Positions 12,205-21,987 of a stretch of DNA of 64,000 bases are shown one piece after another. The translations under genes were made by a program, and so were the position numbers. The stretch lies in the NCBI GenBank assembly GCA_047967505.1, contig CM106540.1; one strand, written 5' to 3'. The number at the start of each line of letters is the position of its first letter. Position 1 is the first letter of the stretch. The notes beneath the pieces were generated by a model that was not told the origin of the DNA, did not search any database, and saw only the letters and a list, made by a program, of their open reading frames with translations. Origin of the DNA: Dipteris shenzhenensis (Eukaryota > Polypodiophyta > Polypodiopsida > Gleicheniales).

Positions 12205-12560
12205 CTGTAATGGCAAAAATCAGGCTCGGAGGTTATTGATGAACTCATCCCAATCACGTCCAGCTTTACATTGTAGTGCTATTTGCATCATTTATGCCAC
12301 CAAGTGGCAGCTGTTCTGGATCTTGCAAGCAGAAAGTTTGAAGACAAAGAGCTCAGTTTACATATACCATGTGTATCATCAGGAAATGTTGGCAATCATG
12401 TATGCCTTTGAAAGTGGCATCACTATACCGTATGGGAGTAACATCAAAGTCAAGATGAACCACAGAGGACTCAGATTTTTTCTGACACAGCCCAGCGTGT
12501 CCGTCAAGAAAAAGAGGAGGCTGGTTTCAGTGCCTGCCACGATTGGGTACATGTAATGCA
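12205..12560 (+). pseudogene. Ty3 RNase H fragment
   Basis: The frame contains YHQEMLAIMYAFESG, IKVKMNHRGLRFFLTQPSV and nearby residues. This is the plant Ty3 RNase H pattern in which a KELLAIVHAL-like helix is followed by TDHKSLRYFLTQ. The catalytic Asp expected in T-D-H is Asn here (MNH). About 100 codons are readable. The sequence to 12,870 may be the degraded region that follows RNase H. Confidence 0.6.
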
Positions 12561-12879
12561 GGAGTTGAGCAGAATCTGGGTGCATCAGCCATAGTTTCAA
12601 ACTTGCATGTTACGTCATGCTAGGATCATCCCGAATTTAAATTGCGTAATGGCAAATTGTGCTCTCCTGTGGCAGTGCTTAAGCACCAAGACTATGAACG
12701 AGTTCTGTTGGAAAAGTCTTGGGGGAGATGTGGTGAAGTACATCGCAGAATACTTGCACATGCTAATAGAACAAATTGGACAACAAGTTGCCAGCTGGTT
12801 TACTGCCCATAGGTGGACTGCCAGCCATATTTATAGGCCTGACAGTAGAGACTTTCAGCAGCATTAGGTCAGTGGAGGA

Positions 12880-13315
12880 ACAGCACAAGTCAGGCCTGTT
12901 TTACAGTCTGTTAGATGGGGCGGGCCTGGTCTGTGTCTGCAAAAACACCAGTTCAGTGTTTCACAGACTGAGTCAGCCAGATTTTGTAGGGCTCTAGCCC
13001 TGCCTCCTTCCCTATATAAAGGGGAGATCTTTAGACACTCCACCAGGCAAACACTGAGCCCCTTTGTAGGCAACGTGTACTGAGAAGTGTGGAATCTTGT
13101 GTTCTGTAAGATCTCAGTGTCTTCTGTGATTGCTGTTTTTACCCAGCACCTCACTCGAAGAGCTCAGCTCTGTTGCGAGCAGTGTTCCCCACAATTTGTG
13201 GATGAATAAACCTGAGTTCTCTCTCTCCTTGTGGGCTTTCAGTTTGTGAGTGAATCTATAAGTGTTTGGAAAGAGTTACTAAATCAATCCGCTTCATTAC
13301 AGGTTCAAGCAACTA
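12880..13315 (+). mobile_element. LTR-like block with TATA box and poly(A) signal
   Basis: CCTATATAAAGGGG near 13,010 is followed about 195 bp later by GATGAATAAACC (13,204-13,215). That order and spacing resemble an LTR promoter and R-region end. TTACA near 13,298 is a plausible LTR end. No second copy is present, so this is either a solo LTR or the end of the RNase H-bearing element before it. Confidence 0.4.
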
Positions 13316-13337
13316 AGCCTCTATTTCTAAACCCCTC

Positions 13338-13341
<4 letters not shown>

Positions 13342-13374
<33 letters not shown>
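13342..13374. repeat. (CT)n microsatellite
   Basis: About 16 CT units immediately upstream of the first recognisable LINE sequence. Confidence 0.95.
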
Positions 13375-13376
<2 letters not shown>

Positions 13377-13405
13377 CCTCAGCTGATAGGCAGGCCCCAG
13401 TCACG

Positions 13406-15225
13406 TCTTATGGACATCTGGGCTGAATGCATGATCTCATTATCTGCAATGGTCTCAGCAGATGGCCCTCCTCAAGTGGTTTCACTTGCTTCCCACATGG
13501 AGGGGGCTCCAACGTTGTCAACTACATCATGGGATCCCATGCCTTTGCTTCTCGTATCACTGATTTCACACTTGCACCACCTCCTCCAGCAGCCGATCAC
13601 CTTTTGTATCTCCACTCCTCGTCTCGTAGTACTACCTACACCCCCTGATCACTTGTACCACCTACCGCAACATACATTTCGACCATAGTCTTTCAACTAT
13701 ATGCTTTGCCCGCCTCTATACACTTCTCACATATATCGATTTCATACCCCCTACTAGAGGACAGTGTGCCTTTGATCACTCGCTCAATTCACGAGGCTGC
13801 CCTTGACCCCTTCCCCTACACTACTCGCTCCACTCGTCCACCACCACCTAGGACCGTCCCTTGTAATAGCTGGTACGATGATGAGTGCAAGGCTTTACGC
13901 CGTCAGCTCAGATTTGATACCTAACATAACCTTCCGAGCAAATCAAAGACGATGCGCGAGTATCATCGATTGGTACACTGGAAGATGCATGCTTTTGTTC
14001 GCCGTAATGATAAGGAGCTACTAAACATCCTATTTAGTAACAACTCCAAGGACTTTTGGTGGAGATTCCTGGAGCAGCAGTCCCCTTTACCCCTCATAGA
14101 CACACAGGTTTGGTACACTTATGCACACAAGCTATACAACATTCCACACCAACCCGTTCCTAACCTTCTCACACACACCTCGTCCCACCTCATGCAAATC
14201 TTCACTGAGGGGGGTGTTAAGGACCCTATGATGAAGCTTCACAATGGCCGGGCAAAAGATCATGAGGGGTTGTGTACTGAATTCATTGCATATGAGCTTA
14301 ATATCCTAGCCCCGATCCTACCATGCATCTGGACCTTAACACCATCCATTCGCAAGGCAGAGGATTCCATGAGCCCGGAGAACTACACGACCATCATGAT
14401 TGGACATGTCATGTCCAAGATCTATGCATTGGATTTCAACATGATCACGGGACCATGGACCACATACTCACACTCAGGTGTATCATCGAGGAGGTTAGGG
14501 CACGGAAGCAGAGGGTTTATTGTTGCTTTGTGGATTTCTGCAAGGCCTTTGATAGAGGAGTTGGGTTACAACAGAAGATCATTTGGGCTTTCATGGCTCT
14601 TATGAGCAGGTTTCAAGCAGAGTCCAGACGGGGGCTGGATGGACAGATGAGAACATCAATACTATTGGGGTCAAACAAGGGTGTCCCCTCTCATGTTTGG
14701 CCTCTACATAGATGAGCTCGAGACATTTATGCAAACACCGAAGGGGGGGGGGGAGATTTTACTATACGCAAATGGTGTGATACTCTTATCTTCCTCTCCA
14801 AGGGGGCTCCAGAGATATTTAGATGCATTACAGTCTTTTTGCGGCTCACATAATTTGGAAGTCAAAATCTTGGTAAGACCAAGGTTATGATCTTCGATAC
14901 ATCCTCGAGCAGCCAAGCATAGAGAGCAGTTCACCTTTGATGGATCACAGGTTGAGATTGTTTCGTCCTACACATACCTAGGGGTTCTCTTTTCTCGCCC
15001 TATTTTTACGATGAGGCAGGCGATGCAAGCACGTCTGAGCAAAGGATATGCCTCACTAGCTAAGTTAAAGATGAACTGCTTCCACTTGCACTTCCACGAC
15101 CCTCGGAACAAGGCCCTTTTATTTGATTCCTTGGTCATACCAGCTGGGATGTATGGCAGCCCTTGTTGGGGGCCGGATCTCTCAGACATAGAGTCGGCTC
15201 GAGTGGAGCATCTACAATTTCTTAT
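13406..15225 (+). pseudogene. LINE ORF2 remnant: endonuclease end and reverse transcriptase
   Basis: The fragment begins inside the endonuclease (GLSRWPSSSGFTCFPHGGGS, about 13,450-13,510, then a VNYIMGSHAFASRITDF segment). It continues with an RT N-terminal region. RT motif A is readable as RVYCCFVDFCKAFDRG (about 14,514-14,560), motif B as GVKQGCPL in a shifted frame (about 14,668), and the catalytic motif as LLYANGVILLSS (about 14,756), where YADD is the norm. TYLGVLFSRPIF follows (about 14,970). Many frameshifts, an 11-G run at 14,743-14,753 and the loss of both catalytic Asp residues show it is dead. An LTR element interrupts it at 15,226; its C-terminal end resumes at about 20,176. Confidence 0.8.
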
Positions 15226-15956
15226 TGTCATCCTACTTCAACATGTATCCACTTGCTTGGTACTATTTCTTTTTGTTTTTCAATAGTATGCTTATTAAGA
15301 AATGAAATGTTTTCCTTCTGTTCAGTTACGGACAATGGGGACTAGGTCTAGCATTTGAGGGTGGACCCCCTTGCTTGGGGTTATGGGCATTAGTGACCCA
15401 CAAGAGTGATGGCCTCTCTTTGAGAGGGACATCTAGAAACCACACCCCACCTGAGTACCCAAACATGGGACCAATCAAATGCACAGATTGCATACCGACC
15501 TAGGAACCATTCAAGAGAATGTTCCCTGAGCTTTGGGTGTGGGCCTGGCAGCATGCCAAGAGTAATGGAGATACAAGATAAGACGACAAACAAATGAGCT
15601 CAGTATGGCTCAATTATGACCTTAGAGTACGTCAATAGATAGTCTAAGCTGTTAGGAACCCGTGGGTGCGATCAGAATTAAATTCTGACAACTTTGAAAT
15701 TTTACGATTTTTGGGAGTGACGTGGCAGCTGACACGTGGCAGACTGCCCCATGGAATCTGAGCTGGCAGGTCAGTCCACCTGTCCCACACATGTGGCAGC
15801 ATGCATGGCAAGTGGCGGGGCATGTAGGCCAAGTGTTTGGCCCCAAATCTGGTAGATTTGGGGCAGGTTGTGGGCTGTCCTCTTTGGGACTGCAGCCCAC
15901 CAAAAATCTGGGACAAGTGTCCACCTTCCACTCTAGGCCTAGGGGGGGGCTGAGCC

Positions 15957-15964
15957 TATAAAAG
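15957..15964 (+). promoter_or_regulatory. LTR TATA box
   Basis: TATAAAAG within GAGCCTATAAAAGAAGG; an identical copy occurs in the 3' LTR near 19,074. It would start transcription in the LTR. Confidence 0.7.
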
Positions 15965-16841
15965 AAGGCCTCTCCCCTTCATTCTACACATGAAAATTTC
16001 GTCACTTTTCTTCTCCCTCCTTTTGGATGATGCAGCACAACCTCTCCAGCTCCTTGGGTGCAGCCAGCTTCTCCCCAGGCCATTCTCTCACCTCAGCAGC
16101 ACTTTCTCTCTCTACAACAGCACATTCTCTCTCTACAGTTCCAACCCCTCCTCTCCAGAAATCTGCCCCCTCTCAGCTCTTCTGGAACAGCAGCAGCATC
16201 CTCTCTCCTTCACCTAGCCTGGAGCAGCCACAGCCCCTTTCTCTCTCCTGCTGCAGTCTTTCTCTCTCTACTGCAGAATTTCTCTCTCTACTGTTCCAGC
16301 CCATTTCCCTTGCAGAAATCTGCTTTTCTGTGCACCTCTGGAACAGCAGCAGCTCCTCTCTTACATCTCCTCCCTTGGGATCAGCATTGGCACTCTCTCT
16401 CTACAGCTATCACTCCATAAAAGCTTTCTCTCTAGCCTACAGGCTGTTTTTCTAAGCTGTTCTCATTCCAGCCCCATTTCCACACTCTCCTCGCCCAAGG
16501 TAGCTTCAGAGGCATCAAGGATTTCATCTACAAAAGGGTCAAGTCACGAAGGGAGCCTGTATTGTCAAGTTTATCTCATTTACAGCACTATTTCATGTTG
16601 TTCCTACTATCTTCCTAGAAACTAGTGATTGTCTCTAATGTTGGATGTAAGTGGTGATTGTTGCAGGCTTCTTCCTTGTGGATTGGGCAAGCCAAGAGCT
16701 GAAACCTGAGCTTGGAGTCCTCCTTTTTGTTGTCTACCTTGTACATATGCTCTTGAGTCTTGTATCTAGGTCCTAGGTTTTCACTGAGTTCATCAGTTTG
16801 GAAGGTGCATTGCACCTTGGTCTTGTATCTCCATTTTCAAG

Positions 16842-16847
16842 AATAAA
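16842..16847 (+). promoter_or_regulatory. LTR poly(A) signal AATAAA
   Basis: AATAAA lies about 885 bp after the TATA box. About 25 bp upstream is a perfect hairpin (AAGGTGCA-T-TGCACCTT, about 16,802-16,818). Both are conserved in the 3' LTR. Confidence 0.55.
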
Positions 16848-17065
16848 GTGAGCCTGGATAAGGGGGGGGGGCCGTCTTGGCCCCTCAATCATATTGCATT
16901 CTCCAATGATGTCACTTTGTGTTTAAGCTGTATAAGTCTTAATTCCAGCTTAATTGCAAACTCTTAAGTTCAAGTATATATGTTTGGCAACTCGCAATCA
17001 TCTCATTCAAATGCCTCTGCAAAATCCGTTGTTTGAATTGATAGAAAGCACCGAGTAGTTTACAT

Positions 17066-17077
17066 TGGTATCAGAGC
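17066..17077 (+). other. primer binding site, initiator tRNA-Met
   Basis: TGGTATCAGAGC, one base after the LTR end, complements the 3' end of plant initiator tRNA-Met as in most plant LTR elements. Confidence 0.9.
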
Positions 17078-17146
17078 TTAGGCAGTGGTCCTGTACTCTG
17101 TGCTTTCTCTTGTTGAGTCTCTCCTTCATTGAGTTATCTTGTCATC

Positions 17147-18328
17147 ATGGCAGCCAATGGACCTGACCCTCCTCCTAACCTGCATGAGTTGAGTGCTCTC
17201 TTGGCAAACATTGCTCAACAGGTTCAAGTGCTGGAAAGCAGCCGAGCAGAAACTCATGACATAGGGCCCCAATCCCAAGGAAGAGGCCGTGCGGACAACA
17301 CCAACTCCAACAAGGAGGGAAGATTATCCTCTTCTGCCCCTCCTCGAGGTAGACGGCGTCATCGGAGTCCATCTCCTTCGAGACGTCCACGGAGACGAAG
17401 GTATGCAAAGCATAAGGTACCTCTTGGAGATAAGCTCTTCAAGTTTACCAAGTACAAGGGAGAGGACAAGCCCGAGGTCTTGCTGGCCTGGATCCGAGAC
17501 CTCGAGTATTTCTTTGAGGGGGACGAGTACGAAGACAAGGCGAAGATCCAATTTGCCGTCCTGCACATGCAAGACCGTGCTTCACTCTGGTGGGCAGCTA
17601 TGGTCAACACCGGACAGCAAGCCCACACCTGGAAGCGCTTCAAGAAGAACTTGATGAGGCACTTCCTGCCTAAGGAGTTTAAGAGAGATACAATGGTGCA
17701 GTGGGACATCCTCCGCCAACGCCAAGAAGAGAAAGTCAGTGAGTATGTTGATCGTTTATGGGAGGATTATGAGTCTGCTTATGCCACGGTTCGAGCAGCC
17801 ATTCAAAAGGCACAGGAGAAACAAAGAGCAGCTGCAAATAAAAGACGGAGGGCGTTTGCAGTGAAAGAAGGCCAATGGGTCTTATTGAAATTTGAGAAAG
17901 CCCGGTTAAAAACCAAAGTGGGTAAAAAGCGCATCTACTTCAAGCTATCCTTTCGATATTATGGTCCTTTTCAGGTGTTGCAGATAATAAATGATGTCTC
18001 AGTCCGATTGAGACTTCCAGAGCATTGGAAGATCCACAATGTCTTCCACGTAAGCTTGGTGAAACCCTTCATTGGGGAACCACCTCAAGAGCCCACACTG
18101 GACGATGCACCTGAAGTAGAGGACACTGAGATCTTGTTGATCCCAGAGCAAATTATTTTGCATAACTTCACTACGGGACGTCGAGGCACGACTCGCAAAA
18201 TGTACCTTTTGAAGTTCAGAGGGCTCCCATCCACCGATGCCCAATGGGTGGACAGAGCTACATTTCAGGAGTGTCCTGAAATCCTGGATGCTTATGAGGA
18301 AGCATTTCAGTTGCGGACAACCGAATGA
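17147..18328 (+). CDS. Gag fused to integrase C-terminus and chromodomain-like region
   Basis: An intact 393-codon ORF. I chose the ATG at 17,147 (MAANGPDPPPNLHEL); the open frame extends 18 bases upstream only through a TTG. Residues 1-35 form a short helix. Residues 40-90 are Ser/Arg-rich and basic. Residues about 94-205 are a retrotransposon Gag domain (FTKYKGEDKPEVLLAWIRDL; ASLWWAAM; WKRFKKNLMRHFLP; VSEYVDRL). From about residue 206 the frame passes without a stop into the integrase C-terminal helix (AAIQKAQEKQRAAANKRRR), an SH3-like module (VKEGQWVLLKFEKARL) and HNVFHVSLVKPFIG. Residues 325-385 resemble a chromodomain (KMYLLKFRGLP; TDAQWVD; EILDAYEEAF). There is no zinc knuckle and there are no catalytic domains. 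Gag would build particles, and the chromodomain normally steers integration to marked chromatin. The fusion looks like an in-frame internal deletion of gag-pol. Confidence 0.85.
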   Translation: MAANGPDPPPNLHELSALLANIAQQVQVLESSRAETHDIGPQSQGRGRADNTNSNKEGRLSSSAPPRGRRRHRSPSPSRRPRRRRYAKHKVPLGDKLFKFTKYKGEDKPEVLLAWIRDLEYFFEGDEYEDKAKIQFAVLHMQDRASLWWAAMVNTGQQAHTWKRFKKNLMRHFLPKEFKRDTMVQWDILRQRQEEKVSEYVDRLWEDYESAYATVRAAIQKAQEKQRAAANKRRRAFAVKEGQWVLLKFEKARLKTKVGKKRIYFKLSFRYYGPFQVLQIINDVSVRLRLPEHWKIHNVFHVSLVKPFIGEPPQEPTLDDAPEVEDTEILLIPEQIILHNFTTGRRGTTRKMYLLKFRGLPSTDAQWVDRATFQECPEILDAYEEAFQLRTTE

Positions 18329-18341
18329 AAGACGGAGGGAA
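18329..18341 (+). other. polypurine tract of the Gag-chromodomain element
   Basis: AAGACGGAGGGAA directly precedes the 3' LTR start. Confidence 0.7.
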
Positions 18342-20081
18342 TGTCATCCTGCTTCAACATGTATCCACTTGCTTGGTACTATTTCTTTTTGTTTTTCAAT
18401 AGTATGCTTATTAAGAAATAAAATGTTTTCCTTCTGTTCAGTTACGGACAATGGGGACTAGGTCTAGCATTTGAGGGTGGACCCCCTTGCTTGGGGTTAT
18501 GGGCATTAGTGACCCACAAGAGTGATGGCCTCTCTTTGAGAGGGACATCTAGAAACCACACCCCACCTGAGTACCCAAACATGGGACCAATCAAATGCAC
18601 AGATTGCATACCGACCTAGGAACCATTCAAGAGAATGTTCCCTGAGCTTTGGGTGTGGGCCTGGCAGCATGCCAAGAGTAATGGAGATACAAGATAAGAC
18701 GACAAACAAATGAGCTCAGTATGGCTCAATTATGACCTTAGAGTACGTCAATAGATAGTCTAAGCTGTTAGGAACCCGTGGGTGCGATCAGAATTAAATT
18801 CTGACAACTTTGAAATTTTACGATTTTTGGGAGTGACGTGGCAGCTGACACGTGGCAGACTGCCACATGGAATCTGAGCTGGCAGGTCAGTCCACCTGTC
18901 CCACACATGTGGCAGCATGCATGGCAAGTGGCGGGGCATGTAGGCCAAGTGTTTGGCCCCAAATCTGGTAGATTTGGGGCAGGTTGTGGGCTGTCCTCTT
19001 TGGGACTGCAGCCCACCAAAAATCTGGGACAAGTATCCACCTTCCACTCTAGGCCTAGGGGGGGGGCTGAGCCTATAAAAGAAGGCCTCTCCCCTTCATT
19101 CTACACATGAAAATTTCGTCACTTTTCTTCTCCCTCCTTTTGGATGATGCAGCAGAACCTCTCCAGCTCCTTGGGTGCAGCCAGCTTCTCCCCAGGCCAT
19201 TCTCTCACCTCAGCAGCACTTTCTCTCTCTACAACAGCACATTCTCTCTCTACAGTTCCAGCCCCTCCTCTCCAGAAATCTGCCCCCTCTCAGCTCTTCT
19301 GGAACAGCAGCAGCATCCTCTCTCCTTCACCTAGCCTGGAGCAGCCACAGCCCCTTTCTCTCTCCTGCTGCAGTCTTTCTCTCTCTACTGCAGAATTTCT
19401 CTCTCTACTGTTCCAGCCCATTTCCCTTGCAGAAATCTGCTTTTCTGTGCACCTCTGGAACAGCAGCAGCTCCTCTCTTACATCTCCTCCCTTGGGATCA
19501 GCATTGGCACTCTCTCTCTACAGCTATCACTCCATAAAAGCTTTCTCTCTCTAGCCTACAGGCTGTTTTTCTAAGCTGTTCTCATTCCAGCCCCATTTCC
19601 ACACTCTCCTCGCCCAAGGTAGCTTCAGAGGCATCAAGGATTTCATCTACAAAAGGGTCAAGTCAAGAAGGGAGCCTGTATTGTCAAGTTTATCTCATTT
19701 ACAGCACTATTTCATGTTGTTCCTACTATCTTCCTAGAAACTAGTGATTGTCTCTAATGTTGGATGTAAGTGGTGATTGTTGCAGGCTTCTTCCTTGTGG
19801 ATTGGGCAAGCCAAGAGCTGAAACCTGAGCTTGGAGTCCTCCTTTTTGTTGTCTACCTTGTACATATGCTCTTGAGTCTTGTATCTAGGTCCTAGGTTTT
19901 CACTGAGTTCATCAGTTTGGAAGGTGCATTGCACCTTGGTCTTGTATCTCCATTTTCAAGAATAAAGTGAGCCTGGATAAGGGGGGGGGGCCGTCTTGGC
20001 CCCTCAATCATATTGCATTCTCCAATGATGTCACTTTGTGTTTAAGCTGTATAAGTCTTAATTCCAGCTTAATTGCAAACA
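18342..20081 (+). repeat. 3' LTR of the Gag-chromodomain element, truncated
   Basis: About 1,740 bp, nearly identical to 15,226-16,960. It stops matching after TTAATTGCAAAC, so roughly the last 100 bp of the LTR, including the CA end, are missing. Confidence 0.88.
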
Positions 20082-20175
20082 GGTTAATTGCAAACAGCTT
20101 GAATTATTCTCTGTAGAAGCTTAATTGCAAACAACGCCCTCCTCTACAGCTTAATTCCAGCTTAATTCCTTGCAC
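20082..20175. other. patchwork filler between truncated LTR and LINE
   Basis: About 95 bp contains repeated scraps of the adjoining LTR (AGCTTAATTGCAAAC, AGCTTAATTCCAGC, TTAATTGCAAACAG) in new order, joined by short unrelated pieces. It looks like repair filler; see findings. Confidence 0.6.
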
Positions 20176-20900
20176 ACACCCAGTCGTTGTGATTAGCTAT
20201 CCCTCTACCACTCCATCTGAGATATTAATCATTCAAGTCGCAGCTTTAAAATGGAAAACACTATACGTTAAGTCGAAGGAGCATTTCATTTTCAAATGCC
20301 CAATATATAATGAGATTCAAGGCCACTACTTCTGTCTCTTCAAAGATAGCTCCGAGCTGCTATCATGCTTTCTTTCTTTTCCAGATCAGAGATGTTTTGC
20401 CACCTACATTCATGAGACAATTAGACACCGAGAGCACCCTCGCAGACTCTTCTCAGTGTATGATCATTGCGTTTTTCTAGCCCAACCACACAGTCTCTCA
20501 CCCCGCACAGCTCCGACACGGACATATCCAAAGCCAACGACGTGACACATCCAACAAAGGACGGATGCACAAATTACACTTGGGGACATTAGCATGACCG
20601 ACAAGGATCCCCATAGCCCGTGTCAGACGTAGAGCCACACCCAAGAGACTGCATAGCCTCACAGACGGCCGACAGCCCTCGATCTTCGGCTTCATGTTAC
20701 CACTCCCCCACCATCCTTGAAGGAGGGGGGGGAGAAGGGGGGGGGGGACTGTAGCTGTGATACTGGAGTAGATTTCACTTTATACTCTGATGAAATGTGG
20801 TGGCAGTGATGATGGAGATGGCCATATTCATATTGATATGATCTTATCACCATTGTTATTATGACTATATAACATTTAGCATTTAGTATGGGTGTTGATG
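20176..20900 (+). pseudogene. C-terminal end and 3' UTR of the same LINE
   Basis: The frame from about 20,190 reads KEHFIFKCPIYNEIQGHYFC, then FPDQRCFATYIHETIRHRE, the Cys/His-containing LINE ORF2 tail that follows RT in these elements. The stop is near 20,545. The 3' UTR includes two G runs (20,725-20,732 and 20,737-20,747) and ends with ATTTAGCATTTAGTA (about 20,875-20,888). Compared with the 15,225 end, roughly 150 codons are missing. The deletion that trimmed the 3' LTR probably also removed LINE sequence. Confidence 0.65.
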
Positions 20901-20979
20901 CTCATTTAGTAGTTCCACCATTTCAGCTTGTTTTGTATCAGGTTTCTCATCATCTCATAGACCCATCGGCCTTCCAAAG

Positions 20980-20981
<2 letters not shown>

Positions 20982-21020
<39 letters not shown>
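20982..21020. repeat. (CT)n microsatellite
   Basis: About 19 units, directly before LINE RT sequence. Confidence 0.95.
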
Positions 21021-21023
<3 letters not shown>

Positions 21024-21139
21024 CTTCTGCTTGGAGCACCACTACTATTGTACCAATACACAAAGCAGCGGACCCTATGGATACGAGGAACTACTACACA
21101 CTCATGATAGGCCATACATTGGCCAAGATATGCAGATCA
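21021..21139 (+). pseudogene. second LINE, RT N-terminal segment
   Basis: Reads TTTIVPIHKAADPMDTRNYY and IGHTLAKIC, the start of the LINE RT domain (a T-x-I-V-P-x-H-K-x-x-D-P segment). The copy is 5' truncated at the CT repeat and interrupted by the inserted LTR-like element. Confidence 0.7.
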
Positions 21140-21987
21140 CTGCTAAAGCGAGAGATCAAATCACCACGGTCAGAGAACTACAGAGCTGACTACGGTCAGA
21201 GAGTGTTGACTTCGGTCAACGAGACTTGACATGCGCCAAGAGGGTTAACCACGGTTAACCAAGATGTGCCAACTTCGGTTGGAGAGTTGTGCCAACTTCG
21301 GTTGGAGAGACTTGGCTATAATTAAGGCGCCTCGACCCTTGGTCAAAGCTCCTTAATTATGATCAAGAGCGTTGACTTCGGTCAACCAAAGAATAAATAT
21401 ATATTTTTATATTTGTTGTGTGTGCACATGTATTCAGTGGGGACGCCCACCGTGACTAGAATTAGTCCACAGTGTGTTATTTGCATGCAAAGCGCTAACA
21501 ATTAATGGGTGCCATGGTGGTGCGCTTTAATTAATTGTTGCAGGTACTAGGAAGAGTGATTTCCTAAGCGCTACGGGAGCCTAATCAGAGTCTAGGAGGC
21601 GGTTTGCGTGACCAAGTGCTTCGAAGACTCCAGAGTTGCCCTTAGTGGCATGTAATAGGACTTAGTCTAGATTTTAGACAAGTGGCATGTTGCCAATTTG
21701 AAATGAGCTTGAAGCTCTTGTAATATGGATTCACGTTGGATTTTGTATCAGGCAGCTCTACGCTGAACTCTTGTAACAGATTCTCTCTTCAAGAAATAAA
21801 ATACCTTCGGGGGGGGTCCAGCCCAACATGTTGTCCTGGGCCCTAGCTGTGTGTAGAGAGAGAGAAAGAGAGAGAGAGCTCTTATGAGTGTTTCTGCAGT
21901 AAATTATGAGCGTGAGGTTCCACGAGAGAGCTAGCGATTGCATAAAGAAATGAGAGTGTCTCTGCTGTCTTTTACGAGGGAGTATTA
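21140..21987 (+). mobile_element. solo-LTR-like insertion inside the second LINE
   Basis: About 850 bp flanked by the 7-bp direct repeat CAGATCA (21,133-21,139 and 21,988-21,994). Removing it brings LINE RT segments together. It contains a hairpin array, an AT-rich TATA-like stretch (21,391-21,415), AATAAA near 21,794 and a terminal TTACA, the usual order of an LTR. No partner copy, primer site or ORF is present, so it is either a solo LTR or a small non-coding element. Confidence 0.6.
21186..21386 (+). promoter_or_regulatory. array of C(NNCG)G hairpins / inverted TTGAC boxes
   Basis: Six perfect inverted repeats, each with a 4-base NNCG loop closed by C-G: CTGAC-TACG-GTCAG (21,186), GTTGAC-TTCG-GTCAAC (21,205), GGTTAAC-CACG-GTTAACC (21,243), CCAAC-TTCG-GTTGG (21,269 and 21,292) and GTTGAC-TTCG-GTCAAC (21,371). 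Between the last two lies ATAATTAAGG (21,318) paired with CCTTAATTAT (21,351). As RNA these would be very stable tetraloop hairpins. As DNA they are paired TTGAC cores, the sequence bound by WRKY factors. Position upstream of a TATA-like stretch favours an LTR enhancer. Confidence 0.6.

Larger units (their letters stand above)
15226..17064 (+). repeat. 5' LTR of the Gag-chromodomain element
   Basis: Runs 1,839 bp from TGTCATCC to TTTACA, directly before the primer site. It carries a TATA box, a long C/T-rich transcribed leader (16,010-16,440) and a poly(A) signal. A 10-G run lies at 16,862-16,871. Open frames inside it on both strands recur in the 3' LTR and reflect composition, not genes. 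Confidence 0.88.
15226..20081 (+). mobile_element. compact, young non-autonomous Ty3 element (Gag-chromodomain type)
   Basis: Two nearly identical direct repeats beginning TGTCATCCT (15,226 and 18,342) flank a 1.28-kb internal region. The internal region has a tRNA-Met primer site, one ORF and a polypurine tract. Over about 1.74 kb of aligned LTR I count roughly seven substitutions plus small indels, so insertion was recent. The protease, RT, RNase H and integrase core are absent, so movement would need proteins supplied by a related element. The element sits inside a LINE. The 5-bp target duplication cannot be checked because the 3' LTR end is lost. Confidence 0.85.

Noticed and set aside
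15644-15961. Overlapping ORFs on both strands in the LTR, repeated at 18,760-19,110
   Set aside because: They lie in the untranscribed or leader part of an LTR, appear on both strands at once and have no domain; similarity between them is LTR duplication.
16027-16455. Long Ser/Leu-rich ORFs in the LTR leader (also 19,144-19,554)
   Set aside because: Produced by CTCT-rich composition in two frames at once; no start context or domain.
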